Shown: positions 1 to 10,992, counted from the stretch's first letter. The stretch: DNA of 64,000 nt from Ipomoea triloba (GCF_003576645.1 NC_044930.1:10460393-10524392); one strand, 5' to 3'. Program-made: numbers and translations. The notes: generated by a model not told the origin, from the sequence alone.

Positions 1-334
1 CTTTTTCTCTCTATTTAAACTTTATAAACCTTATACCTAAATTTAATAAATTATTTTTCCTTCATTATCCCATATTTTCTTCATACCTAAACTCTACCAA
101 TTTTTTTTCTCTCCTAATTATTTTTACTTCATTATTGCTTGTATATTTTGAGGTTTTATTTTTCTACAAACTTTTTATTCCTAACTTCTAAACTTTCTCT
201 AAGAACTTTTTCTCTCCAATTACATGAACAAAACAAATTTTTCATCTATCATCGTCAAATTTTACTATATGTTTCATAATATTCATATAAATACTTGTAT
301 ATTTTGACTTTTATTATTTTTATGTTTGTATTCG

Positions 335-384
<50 letters not shown>

Positions 385-1065
385 TTCTTTCTTTCTTTAT
401 TTATTTTGACAAAGAGTTACTACAAATTGCGGCTGCAAATAGTAGCATCTTTTTTTTGTTCACGATTCCAAAGTGCTATTTTAAATAATAGATATTTGTT
501 TGATGTCTAGTAGTATATCAAGTATAATTTTTTATATATATTATTAATATTTTTTTATTTTATACAACTAGTAATTATATTGTTAAATATTTTATTTGAA
601 TAATTCTACCACTATAAATTTTAATATTCAATATTGTTATAATTTTCTTATGAAATAGTTTTTTTTTTTTGGTTGATGCTTATTAATCTGTATAAGTAAT
701 TAGCATATAAGTCTCGTCATACTATGGATATAAATAATAATGTTGATGCGGGTGAAGAACTATATAATAATAAAAATTTTATGATATATTATAACATGTT
801 TTGTAAGAAAATTATAAATGATAAGAATTGAAGTCATTGAAAGTTTGTAGTGATGTATTCAATTTAGAATATCAATGACTTTTATAGATTTTTTAAAATA
901 AAAAAATTGTTGATAAAAGTTTATAAATGTTTTTTATATAGACTTTTATAGAGGAGTCTTACAAAGTTTTAAAAAGTTTTGAGTTTATAAAAGTCAATAA
1001 AAATTTATTAAAATCAATATAATCATTTTAAAAATTTTCAAATTCTACAAAAATCATGATTGAAT
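1..1065. other. AT-rich intergenic DNA, no gene seen
   Basis: Very AT-rich sequence with short T- and A-runs and many stops in all frames. The only distinct object is the (AT)n run listed separately. I see no coding signal, splice-bounded exon or recognisable element end. Confidence 0.7.
337..382. repeat. (AT)n microsatellite, about 23 units
   Basis: Uninterrupted AT dinucleotide run. The short open frame across it encodes only alternating Tyr-Ile and is not a gene. Confidence 0.97.
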
Positions 1066-1192
1066 TAGAGCCGTCAAAACGGGTTTAGCCCGCCGGGCTA
1101 GCCCGTCCCGCCCCGCCAAAAGGGCGGGGTGGGCTCTAATTTTTTGAGCCCATTTTAAGGCGGGCTTTTTAGCCCGCCCCCGCCAAACCCGC
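1066..1192. mobile_element. GC-rich terminal fragment of a hAT-like element
   Basis: A sharply GC-rich block in AT-rich DNA starts with gagccgtcaaaacgggttta and continues with overlapping inverted motifs built on cccgcc and ggcggg. This style of end is typical of plant hAT-superfamily elements. No matching opposite end is visible, so it is a fragment. It abuts the MULE exactly where the outer part of that element's left terminal repeat should lie, so it appears to have replaced it. Confidence 0.45.
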
Positions 1193-1429
1193 GTGCCGTC
1201 TGTTGGCCGTGACGTGGATGGGCAATTTTGTCTTTTCACGTGGTCTTCTTCCAATCCCTCTTTTATTCGTCCATTGCAGTGTGTTTCAACGAGAACAGGG
1301 CTTGAGACCCTAAGGGAGAGTGCTGCAACTGTTCTTCTCAGAAACGTCTTCAACAACGAAATGGCAGGATCTAAGGGAGAGAGCTGCAATTGTTCGAGTT
1401 CTTCAACAACGAGAAATACGTACATGTAT

Positions 1430-2330
1430 GGGGCACTTGTAGTTGTAGAAAGTGGGACTTAACCGGGATACCATGTAAGCATGTTGTGTGTGCCATTTGG
1501 ATTAGACATGGTAAAGGTCCAGTGCATCATTATGTACACCCTTGTTACTCCATTAGCAACTACTTGAACACTTATGGAGGAAGGATAAACCCACTAGCTG
1601 GTCCAAATGAATGGCCCAAGTCAAATAAGGAACCACTTTTGCCTCCACTGTACACAACCAAACCTGGAAGACCAAGGAAATTGAGGAAGAGAGGCAAAGA
1701 TGAGATCACTAAAGATGGCACCCATGTAAACCCTTCTTTGCTTGTAAAGCACTGCAGAAAATGCAACAAAACAGGTCACAATTCTAGAACATGCCCTGAT
1801 AATCCAACTGCAAAACAGGTAATATTCTTATTTTTTATGGATATGAAATTTTAAATGCACTTATATATATTACATTACATTGATCATTCTGGTTTTTATT
1901 AGACTGGCAAGAGAAAAAGGAATCCAAAGAAGAAACTCCAGCTCAACCTCCTATGCCTCCTGTGCCTCCTACTGATTCTGCCCCATCAGCCTCTACAACA
2001 GTGATGGAAGAAACTAATGTGGACTTCTGGAATGAAGCATCAGAAGTGGCAGCTCTATTTGACAATTTGCATCAAACGGGTGGCACTCAACCTGAAGAAA
2101 TCTCTATCACTCAGCCTGAAGGTGTATTTGCCAACAGTCAGCTAGAAAACATTGCTCAGGCACCCTACAACACTCAGGCTGAAAGTGGACCTCCTCCCAA
2201 AAGGTCTAAATTACCCATAAAATCAAAGAACAAGCAAAAGAGTAATGCTACTCTGAGGTTGACAAGATCCAAAACAACTCTGAAGTCCATGTTCACCAAC
2301 ACACCTGACAAGCCTCTAACCTTCGATTGA
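1430..2330 (+). pseudogene. MULE transposase C-terminal remnant (SWIM and CCHC zinc fingers)
   Basis: The reading frame leaves the left terminal repeat at about 1432 and enters a SWIM-type finger, with CSCRKWDLTGIPCKHVVCAI (C-x-C then C-x-H). It continues to a CCHC knuckle (C-x2-C-x4-H-x4-C) near 1755-1790. A donor GT follows at about 1819, and an acceptor precedes 1904. Downstream a Pro/Ser/Thr-rich tail with a basic stretch runs to a stop at 2328-2330. The tail reads in a different frame from the one splicing would predict, suggesting a frameshift. The catalytic DDE core (MULE domain) is absent, so this is a deletion derivative that cannot make an active transposase. Confidence 0.75.
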
Positions 2331-2979
2331 ACAATTAAAGGATGGTTTTGTTTTGCCACAAGTCTGGAATGTTATTTTGCTACTTTCAGGATGCCTTTTT
2401 TGGTTACTTAGTATCTTACAACACTATGGTTTTTTAGTTTGACACTATTGTTACTTATTTTGCTACTTTCAGGATCTGTTTTATTAGCATGACATTGTCT
2501 ATGTTGTTTTGTTGCTACAAAAATGTTATGGTAGACAATTGTGAGCAAACTGTTATGGTAGCAAACCATTGTACAAATGGCTTTATTAGAATGACTTATT
2601 ATCTTGGTGAACAGCTCTATGTGTTTGTTTGTTTGGCCTCTTTTATTGGCATGACACTGCCAATTCAAACCAATACTAGTAGCATGACATTGCCAATAAA
2701 AGGTAATACTACTATTACATTGCATTAACACTGACAATTCAAACCAATATTACCATTGCATTAGCACTGCCAAATGACTTACAAAACATAGTCAAACAAC
2801 ATTACAAAGCCAACCAAAATACCAAATGCCTTACAAACAATAGGCACCTTACAAACACTACCAAAATACACACCGTCAATTACCTATGGCCATAACACTA
2901 CTTGGGCTCTCATTGTTTGCTAAAACACTTGTAAAATAAGCAATTAAGAGTACAAACAAGCCACCAACAACAACCAACA

Positions 2980-3461
2980 TCATGTATCTACATTTTTTGC
3001 TCCTACCTTGCATATCTTTGATTTCACCATCTTCCCCACTCGATACACTTCTAAGTTTGGATTTAACATTACAATCTCTTCTTCATTTTTGTTAATTCTC
3101 TTCAATAACCCAGGTATAATCCTCTTTGACCTAGGGAACATTGGAGGATCATGCCACTTCACAAATCTTGTGCGTGATCCAGCCTGAAATTTACAAATTT
3201 GAAAAAAACAAAATTCATTTCGATTATGCAAATCAATATTTAAATTAACCCTCATTGCAAAAACCATAAATTCATACTAACCTTACATCTCGAGCATTCC
3301 CAATACCTCCTACCCGGGTTATCATTTGTCCATGAAGTTCTCAAAATCAGTTCTTCACCACATTCACATACTTGGATCGAAATCCATTCCCCATACATGT
3401 ACGTATTTCTCGTTGTTGAAGAACTCGAACAGTTGTAGCTCTCTCCCTTAGATCCTTCCAT
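2980..3461 (-). CDS. GRF-type zinc-finger protein carried by the MULE, two exons
   Basis: Minus-strand exon 1 runs 3461-3282 and exon 2 runs 3183-2980, joined in frame by a GT donor and a TTTCAG acceptor. The start Met and a Ser/Thr-rich N-terminus lie inside the right terminal inverted repeat. Next comes a CECGEELILRTSWTNDNPGR segment, then RRYWECSRC, typical of plant GRF zinc fingers. Exon 2 carries FVKWHDPP and a basic tail with RIIPGLLKRI, also usual in this small plant family. The terminal repeat may supply promoter and start, since the left repeat encodes the same first residues. The function of these proteins is not established. An upstream in-frame Met at 3548 is possible but also lies in the repeat. 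Confidence 0.6.
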
Positions 3462-3958
3462 TTCGTTGTTGAAGACGTTTCTGAGAAGAACAGTTGCAGC
3501 ACTCTCCCTTAGGGTCTCAAGCTCTGTTCTCGTTGAAACACACTGCAATGGACGAATAAAAGAGGGATTGGAAGATGATCACGTGAAAAGACAAAATTGC
3601 CCATCCACTTCACGGCCAACAGACGGCACACCTGACGGAGGACCAAAAGTGTCCGACGTCCAAAAAGCGTGGCTAGAATCTGACCATTTTTATTATGGAG
3701 GACTAAAAGTGTCAAACGCCCCATAAGTCTAGGACCAAAAGTGAAATTAACTCTTAATTTAATTTAATTTTTTGAAATGATTAAAGCTTTAATAAGAATT
3801 TAAAAAAAAAATCTGACAAGATAGACGTCGGTTTTATGACTACCAACGCCTACATCCTCCTTTCTTCTTCATCTCTCCGCCGGACAGCAGCACAGCCGCA
3901 AAGCCGCGCCGCCGGACAGCCGCACCGCCTCATCGCCGCACCTCCTCTACTTTAACAA

Positions 3959-5927
3959 ATGTTTAGGGTTTATGCCCTACGACCGATATTTGCGCCTGCG
4001 CCTCTGCCTCTGCCTCGCCACGACGCCACCGCTCACCAGCCACCAGCTTCCCGGTCTCCGTATTCACCCTCAACCCGCCTCAGTCGCCAGCCGTGAGCCC
4101 TCTCCGTCTTCACCAGGTTTTTGTTTTTGCCTAATTGCTGGTCCCCTTTTTTTTTTTGAAAACAGGTCCCCTTTTTTTTTTTTTGAAAACAGGTCCCTTA
4201 ATTTCCCTAATTTTGTTTTTGCCCTAGGTTTTTGAATTGTGATGTTACTAAGTAGTACTGGCTTGAATTTTTATGTTAGAAAGTTCAGAAAATGGTGCCC
4301 CATCTAGTCACCGTAATACTCTCCAGCAAGAGTTATCATCCTCTGTAAACTCTGGTAGGAGGTTTGAAGCTGTTGCAACTTTTAGGTTAATCTGGTGGAA
4401 TCAGGGTTCAGGATCAACTTGGTAATCAGCTTTATTCATCATTATTTATTTATTTATTTTATAACTGCTGTAGAGTTCACTTACCTTATACTACTGACAG
4501 CAGATTTGGTTTGCAAAATTGACAAGGAATGAAAAAAAATTGGTAAAAGATAGAGGTATAATTTGGGCCTGTTTATGATCATATATAAACTTCAGTGTTT
4601 TAATTGAATTTATGGTGAATGCAAATTGATCCTTGATTTAGCTTTGTAATTCAGTCTCATGTTCAAGGGGTAGTGAAATGCATTGTTATTGATGTAAGCT
4701 GACAAATCTGGAATATATGTTTGGGATATGGTAATTTTTATGGTGTGTTTATAATTTTCTTTTTCCATTTGGTCTTGTAGATTGTATTGGGTTGGTATGC
4801 CAAGGGCTAGGATGAAGGGGAGTGAAAGAAAGGGTGGGAGGCGGTTATTTACCATATTATATTATATCCACCATTATAAGAGAATGGAAGTGGAACATAA
4901 TCAACATATAGGGTGGTAATATTGCCAGAGTAGTATAATCAACACTTCCACAATAGGACTAAATGAGAAATTAGTTCTCCTTTGCTTCATATTTTTAATT
5001 ACCAAATCACTTCCACTTCCAAAAACCATGAATCAATATTAAAAGCTTCATATTTCATGTGACTTATTCAATTAGTTTCATTGAACATAGGAAAAATGAG
5101 AATATTGTACTGATTTTCTTTATCGTTACAAATGCTAACATGCCCCTATACATATAGGTAACTTATAGGGTATACTTTCAACACTCTCCCTTAAGTTGGA
5201 GCATGTATATCATATGCTCAAAGCTAATGTTACTAATATACTCAATATGTTGAATGATTTCTTTGCCACCTTCTTCCCCCCATCTGTTGCTGAAGTTGTT
5301 TCTCTTTTCTGTTGGACAGATAATGTTCGAGTTATATTCGCTTTCTTTGGATATAAAGCATAAATTTCCTCATGGTGTTTGTAATTGTTCAAGGCAGTGG
5401 AGCAGTTTAACTGGCACAAAGAAAGTGGATTTTACAGACCTTACGTATGAAATATATTTTATAGTGCTTGTTTATTCTCCCCCTTTGATGAACTGCAATA
5501 TTTATAATGCTTATATTTTCTTTCATTATGGTACTAGTCGTCCTCACACATGAAGGAAAAAGCGGAATGTTGTTTTACATGTGGGTCCAACAAACAGTGG
5601 TAAAACACATCATGCCCTCAAACAACTCCAGTTAAGTTCTTCTAGTAAATTCCAAATGCTATTATTATTATCATAATTCCATTGTTTATATTTTCTTGGT
5701 CTTTGTATAGTCAAGTTAATTCATATAAGATAACCAATTCAAATTAATCTACAGGTATTTATTGTGGACCATTGAGGCTGTTGGCATGGGAGGTGGCAAA
5801 AGTTCCTTGTGACCTTATGACTGGGCAAGAAAGGGAGGAAGTTGATGGTGCAAAGCATATGGCTATTACTGTAGAAATGGCTGATGTGACTTCCAACTAT
5901 GGATGTGCTGTTATTGATGAGATTCAA
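3959..5927 (+). pseudogene. SUV3: Broken 5' half of an SUV3-type mitochondrial RNA helicase gene
   Basis: A possible first exon starts at 3959 with an Arg-rich, acid-poor leader typical of mitochondrial presequences, but meets a stop near its end. Exons ending 5444 (VDFTDLT), 5538-5644 and 5755-5927 splice in frame. They carry HVGPTNSGKTHHALK (Walker A), [28 protein letters not shown] sequence and the DEIQ motif II. SUV3 is a DExH RNA helicase of mitochondrial RNA turnover. TGA at 5551-5553 stands where the family reads HTWYP, about six codons are missing after WEVAK, and sequence diverges right after DEIQ. Helicase motifs III-VI are absent. The region 4260-4430 may be another exon. This is a dead fragment with introns, so it is not a retrocopy. 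Confidence 0.82.
5140..5245 (-). mobile_element. Copia LTR/polypurine-tract fragment, antisense, in a SUV3 pseudogene intron
   Basis: The stretch caacactctcccttaagttg reads on the minus strand as the usual Copia polypurine tract followed by the start of a 3' LTR. No second LTR or coding region is visible nearby, so this is a remnant of uncertain limits. Confidence 0.35.
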
Positions 5928-6440
5928 GCATGTAATTTGTTTATAGCTTAATTTACTTATCCACGTTTAATTTAGGTTTTCAACTTATCCACGTTTTGAT
6001 ATAAATTCAATATTCAATTGTACTGGATATGTTAAAAATATGATTAATAATTTTGCTTTTTAAGTTGTAAAAGTGTGACCAACAAGCTAAGTAGTACTCC
6101 GTAGTATGTTTTAACTAGCTAGCTAGGGAAATGCAAATTGTTCTATATATGCAGGTAGCATGTAATTTTATATTGATTTGTATGTAACTTTGAAATGCTT
6201 ATATATGGATGAATTGAAACAAAGCATTTAGGCCTATTACATGTAACATTAGATGATGATTTTTTTGAAAATCTTGAAAGTAAGCCTTAGAAAATGAGTG
6301 TATGAAACAACTAAAAAAATATGCATATTTCTTATTCAATATGTTTCACCTTGTCCACATATAAAATAAAAACCGAAAATATAAATTTAATTAGTATTCA
6401 ATATTTGAATTAATATATATATATATAACAACTAACCAAA

Positions 6441-7433
6441 TCACAGTATCCATCGTGATATAATACTTTTCTTGCCTACATGAGGGCAAGGAAGGTTGAT
6501 GGAGACACTCATATCTTCCAAATCAAAAACATAGATGTTTCTGTCATTTTCTTCAATGAAGTATATGCAGTTATTTCTCACATTTGCATTATTGCTATTA
6601 ATGCAAAATATGCCTCCGACAGATCCTAAAAAAATGGTGCGTTCTCCTATACTTTCCATCTCCACCCATTTTCTTGCGCACAAATCCGCTCTAAAGACTC
6701 GTATATTTTCTACCTGCCAATGTCTTTTTGCAAAGTAAATTTTGGTAACTAATAGGATTTCACCACACTTTTCTGTAATATAACCAATAGCATACAAACC
6801 ACTCCATTTTGGTCTTGAAGATGGCTCATTAAATAAATCACCACCAATCACTTCTTCGAATTGTGCACTTTGATCATTGAATTCTACACGTACTAATGTG
6901 GTGGAATATTTCTTCAATCCATACAAATTTCCACCAAATGCATGTTCACCGCCAATCTTGCAAAAATTGAAAAACATGTCAAAGTCGCCATGCTCTTGAA
7001 TTAATACAACATAACAAGAAGGATCATGAGGACTAGAAGAAAGGTAAGCAAGATGCGTGACTGATTTCAATTTTGGAAGCTGCCTCTTTTCATGTGAATA
7101 AACATTGAAAAGTATGACATCAAAAGTGTCGTCGCTATCGTGTAACACCATCCATCCATCATTACACGCGTGAGCCTTCTCATACTTGTTGTACATGAAG
7201 GAACAATCAATCTTGTAATGACGTTGTTGTGTGATGCTGTATTGTGTACCTTGTTTATTTTGATAAAACAAGAGCCAAGGGTGCGATTGCGGTAGGGGGA
7301 AACTAACATTGGTTTTGGCATCATCACCAATCAACTCCATAGCTCTCAATTGATAGCTAGTAGTTATGGAGTCTATTTTTGAAATACGTCCGGCCTGCAT
7401 GAACTGAACAAAAAGTATACCATAAATTTTCAT
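6441..7433 (-). CDS. KIB1-4/DUF295 beta-propeller protein, copy A
   Basis: Open frame of 330 codons. The family lies downstream of F-boxes in plants or stands alone; its domain is a predicted beta-propeller (DUF295, now KIB1-4). Diagnostic stretches are PLPQSHPWLLFYQ near the start, GWMVLHDSDD, LPKLKSVTHLAYLSSSPHD, a central GGNLYGL, and CIYFIEENDRNIYVFDLEDM near the end. No F-box is present. The first 31 codons include a good acceptor (tgcag before 7394) and are probably intron, so translation more likely starts at the Met at 7338-7340, giving 299 residues. Compared with copy B, 16 codons are missing in frame between GEHAF and GGNLYG. Substrate and function are unknown. The frame is intact, so it may be expressed. 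Confidence 0.8.
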   Translation of the reverse strand: MKIYGILFVQFMQAGRISKIDSITTSYQLRAMELIGDDAKTNVSFPLPQSHPWLLFYQNKQGTQYSITQQRHYKIDCSFMYNKYEKAHACNDGWMVLHDSDDTFDVILFNVYSHEKRQLPKLKSVTHLAYLSSSPHDPSCYVVLIQEHGDFDMFFNFCKIGGEHAFGGNLYGLKKYSTTLVRVEFNDQSAQFEEVIGGDLFNEPSSRPKWSGLYAIGYITEKCGEILLVTKIYFAKRHWQVENIRVFRADLCARKWVEMESIGERTIFLGSVGGIFCINSNNANVRNNCIYFIEENDRNIYVFDLEDMSVSINLPCPHVGKKSIISRWIL

Positions 7434-8096
7434 AAAAAATTGTACGGAACTAGTCTTTACAGGTTAATCAAACAACACATGCACATGATAATGAGCATTG
7501 CAATGAAATTAAACATTTTAAAAACATGTTAGAATATTAGAAGCAATTTAGGAGTTATATCATCTGACTGCAAACAACAGCAAGATGCTGCTGTTAGCAG
7601 CAGATCTAGTTGACAGCAGCAACTTCTTTTTGCTGTAAATAATTGTTTTTTGTAATAATTTTTTAATATGAATTTTTATTATAAATATGCATGAAAATAA
7701 AGAGAAAATAAAAAGTATATGAGGATTGACGAAAGGCTTGAAACACACCATAAAATTTGATAAGAATTGATAAAAAGTTGGTCTGATAGAGGAAAACCGT
7801 TTGTAGAGAAGAAAAGTTTGAAGGGTTGGATATCAAGTGGAGAAAAGGTTTGTAAAATTCTATTATGATAGAATTTATGAAAGTTCATATATAAGTTTTG
7901 TGAATATCAGTAAATTTTTAAAAACTCTATAAAAGTCTGAATTGAATACTAATATACTTTTTAAATATTTGAAAAGTTTAAATCTAATTAGAGTAGACTT
8001 TTTAAGAGTATCATCAAACTTTTAAAGTCTCTAAAAGTCTTTAAAAGTTTATAAAAATATTGATAGAATATTAAGAATGAAATTGAGTGAAGGAAT

Positions 8097-8205
8097 ATTA
8101 CCGGCCAACAAGAAATCCAAGGTTCTGGACTGATATGATCGACTTTGTGCTTTGCGAATGGCTGGTTCTACAGCTTCTTTAATAGCTGTATATATAGCTT
8201 CTTTG
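8097..8205 (-). promoter_or_regulatory. Possible promoter TATA box and untranslated leader exon of DUF295 copy A
   Basis: On the minus strand, ctatatata at about 8187-8197 is followed by about 90 bp ending at a good donor (GCCG then GTAATA near 8100). With the acceptor before 7394 this would give a 0.7-kb intron in the 5' UTR. Copy B keeps the donor but has lost the TATA motif. This is inferred from pattern only. Confidence 0.3.
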
Positions 8206-8260
8206 ATGAAGGAATATTACTCAGCTCCTTAGTCCTTAACTAATGGGGATTAGGATTACG

Positions 8261-8262
<2 letters not shown>

Positions 8263-8287
<25 letters not shown>
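8263..8287. repeat. (TA)n microsatellite
   Basis: Short uninterrupted AT dinucleotide run, absent from the matching place in copy B. Confidence 0.9.
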
Positions 8288-8291
<4 letters not shown>

Positions 8292-8589
8292 AAATAACAT
8301 ATATAGTTCTTTGGGCTTCTCAGAAATATAATATCCAAATATAAACCAACTTAGAACTAATTAATAAGGAATGTCTCTTTCTAATTTGATTAGTGTTGGT
8401 ATTCAAATAAGGAGTATTCTAATCCCAATTGTTCAAGGAATAATCCTTAATTATTAGTTTAAATTTAATTAAAATTTTAAAAAAATTATTTATTAAACTA
8501 TTGTTGATAGTGATACAAAATTTAAAATTATATTGTTAATACCAAAGTACCCTACTATGTTAAGATAGGATATAGAAGATAGGATCTGA

Positions 8590-9116
8590 AGGATCTTCAA
8601 ACTCCATCGCCGCACCTTCCCCACACAGCCATTACCGCCGCCACCGCAGCCACCGCCGCCACCGCAGCCGTCCGCAGCTTCCGACTCACGCCCCGCCGCC
8701 GTCAACAGCCTCCGCTCACGCCAAGCCGCCGCCGCGACGCCGCTGCTCTCCTCACCGCCGGACGCAACTGTCGCACCACCTCGCCGCCGGACGCAACTGC
8801 CGCACCACATCGCCGCCGGTCGCCCTCCCCCGCTACTCGCCCGGGGTCTCAGGTAATGAGCTGCTGCTTCTTTTACTTTTGTTGCTGGTAGTTCTTGGTG
8901 GTGGTCTGACCTAGGATCGCATAGTTTCTAAGTTTTATTTTTCATATTTCTTATTTCCTGCTGTTTCATGTAATCCATGTTAAACTACAGAAAATAAGAA
9001 TGCTGTAGAGGTGAAAGTTTTATTTGTTCAATAATGCACTCTGATATCTTTTTTGTGATAGACTGCTACGGAGATGTTTTTATGCTGGCTTTGTTGCTCA
9101 AAGGAATTTTGCTGAG
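8590..9116 (+). other. GC-rich exon-like leader and a small splice-bounded exon, gene unknown
   Basis: 8590-8862 is strikingly GC-rich (CCG and CCA-CCG runs) and ends in a donor (GGTCTCAG before GTAATG). A 56-bp segment at 9061-9116 is bounded by AG and GT and reads LLRRCFYAGFVAQRNFAE in one frame. This looks like the start of a gene, possibly organelle-targeted, but I do not recognise it. It heads a run of unrelated gene fragments. Confidence 0.3.
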
Positions 9117-9796
9117 GTGTGAATCCTCTGCTTGGTTACTATCTTTTGATTTTTAAAGCAATTTGTCTGTTCACAATACCTTTCTAAATATTTTATTTTA
9201 GTTGATTATTTTTCATATTTCTTATTGTTCTGAGATATAAGGTAGTTGCATGAACATGCCTTTTCTAAGGTAATTTATCAATTTGGTAAGATGGTAATTA
9301 CACTGCGGGAAATAATGTGTTTCATACATGCAAATACTTTATAACTTCAGACATGCTAATTTGTTGATTTGGTAATTGGTACTATGTTGAATATGATTTG
9401 CATCTTTTAGTATTTGCAAATTTACTATAGCGGTTGACATGCCATGTTTCAGATTCTTTAATAGAGAGTGGTTTGATTTGTTCTTGCTTCATCTTCTAGG
9501 TTAGTGTGGCTCTTTTAGTAATGACAATGGATATCTTTCTTCATAGTGGTTATAATGTATGTCATTGTTTAAACATTGGCTCAAAGCACATGAAATTAAT
9601 TTAGCTAGGTTAATACTTATTCACAATAAACCTTCATTTGATGGTTGCTAAGTTTTTAGTAAGGAAAAAACTTGGCTCCTAAGGATAGGCATTTTAGAAT
9701 AGCACTTACATGATAGTTCATTTATTTTATATAGTATTTTCTTTCCTTTCTTTATTTTATCATTTCCATATTATAATATAGATTTTGATTTGATAA

Positions 9797-9950
9797 TTTG
9801 TAGAGGTTCCTGGGGGGACAAACAACAACAACTATGCTAATGTGCAGCTCATTGTTGAGGTTTGTGAATACTTCTTTCTTCTTAATTTACTATTGATTTT
9901 TTTAGTTAGTTCATTCTGGTTGTGCAGATGGCAGAGATAATAAGTGAATA
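9797..9950 (+). pseudogene. ACC1: Fragment of homomeric acetyl-CoA carboxylase (biotin carboxylase domain)
   Basis: 9797-9859 encodes FVEVPGGTNNNNYANVQLIV plus Glu, then a donor. 9928-9950, after TGTGCAG, continues MAEI and then stops. The GGTNNNNYANV...LIVEMAEI block is specific to the biotin carboxylase domain of the eukaryotic multidomain ACCase that makes malonyl-CoA. A base is missing just upstream (gataattt where the family has Asp-Gln-Phe), and the downstream AVWPGWGHASE region is absent. Only about 25 of more than 2200 residues remain. Confidence 0.72.
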
Positions 9951-10573
9951 AAGGAATTGAAAGGGCAACCAATTTACTTCTATGTTGAAACTCTGTTGTT
10001 CTTTAATTACTTTACATGCTTAGTGTGTAAATTATGTTTGTGAACTTTGCAGTGTCAAAAGGGCTCTTCCATAATAGAGACTAGAATTTAAGAAACTTTA
10101 ATGCCTATAGTTAGAATCAGAAGACTAGAGGTAACTCCCAAGCTTTGGTGGTTCAAGGTTTATTAGTTGGTCTATACAATTTTTCTATTACTTTATAATT
10201 TGGCTTCAGATTTAAGGTCCCTCATTTCAAATATAGTTTTCAGTTGTTCTTTTTCTTTCAGTCCTGCAATACTTAATGTTGTAAAAAGGCCACATGTCTA
10301 AAATAAATTTGTTTAACCAGTCTACTGTCTACCTGCATATTTAACAGCCAAGGGTTATGTACCTTAAAATCTGTGAAACAAAAAACATTCAGACGGCAAA
10401 ACAAGTGTATTTCACTTGAAAGGAAGTGCATACTCGATCATAATACAATGTATCAATGTCAAGCTCATAAATGTATCAACGGCAAAACAAGTGTATTCCA
10501 GAGAGGTATTATTTAACAAATGTGTCTACAACTCTTTGGGAGAGGTTTTATACTTTGCTTTTTGTCACTCCAG

Positions 10574-10992
10574 GCTGTAAAGAAGAGTATTTCGATGCAA
10601 ATCACAAGTGGTTCTGAAATGGTCAAGCTGGAAAAGGACCCTCATGCTGCATTTGCATTGATCATTGATGGGAAAACTCTATGTTATGCCTTGGAGGATG
10701 ATATGAAGCAGAAAATTTTGAACTTAGCAGTTGATTGTGCATCTGTAATTTGTTGCCGAGTCTCTCAAAAGCAGAAGGCTCTGGTAATATGTCTCAAATA
10801 TTATTCTGATGATATTTTATGGTCTTTCCCTCTCTCTACTAGTCTAAATTTATTGGGTTGTACAGGTGACAAGATTAGTAAAAGAGGGAACCGGAAAAAC
10901 CACCTTAGCAATTGGTGATGGTGCAAATGATGTTTGAATGATTCAGGAAGCCGATATTGGTGTTGGAATCAGCAGGGCAGAAGGAATGCAGG
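10574..10992 (+). pseudogene. Fragment of a P4-type (phospholipid flippase) ATPase
   Basis: Exons 10574-10783 and 10866-10992 splice in frame. The product reads KLEKDPHAAFALIIDGKTL, ALEDDMK, LAVDCASVICCRVSQKQKAL, then LVKEGTGKTTLAIGDGANDV and MIQEADIGVGIS. This is the end of the P domain with the GDGxND hinge of plant ALA aminophospholipid ATPases. TGA at 10935-10937 replaces the Gly of NDVGMIQ. The DKTGT phosphorylation site, nucleotide domain and all membrane helices are missing. It is dead, with preserved splice sites. Confidence 0.85.

Larger units (their letters stand above)
1193..3753. mobile_element. Mutator-like element (MULE) with long terminal inverted repeats
   Basis: Positions 1193-1432 and 3389-3629 are close inverted copies of about 240 bp. 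The right arm continues outward to 3753 and ends in gaccaaaagtgaaattaact, a common outer end of plant MULEs. The matching outer 120 bp is missing on the left, where GC-rich hAT-like sequence begins. Inside are a plus-strand transposase C-terminal remnant and a minus-strand GRF zinc-finger gene. A target-site duplication cannot be scored because the left end is lost. Confidence 0.82.
5969..8577. repeat. Duplicated segment, copy A (partner 19105-23350)
   Basis: Sequence from 5969 aligns nearly base for base with 19105 onward, through the 3' flank, the DUF295 gene, its upstream intron and a probable leader exon, to gataggatatagaag at 8577 and 23350. Beyond that point the copies diverge. Copy A lacks 48 bp of coding sequence and the 1.64-kb LTR element present in copy B. 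Confidence 0.9.

Noticed and set aside
295..510. 71-codon open frame over the (AT)n run
   Set aside because: Low-complexity Tyr-Ile repeat; no family or gene context. The same holds for frames over the (TA)n runs at 12283, 24302, 27600, 29093 and 62382.
1054..1425. 123-codon minus-strand frame at the left MULE repeat
   Set aside because: Lies in terminal-repeat and GC-rich TE sequence, opposite the transposase side; shadow frame.
8578..8600. A Helitron or Pack-MULE left boundary at the point where copies A and B diverge
   Set aside because: No TC start next to A, no hairpin and no inverted repeat with a partner could be found, so the carrier of the gene fragments is left open.
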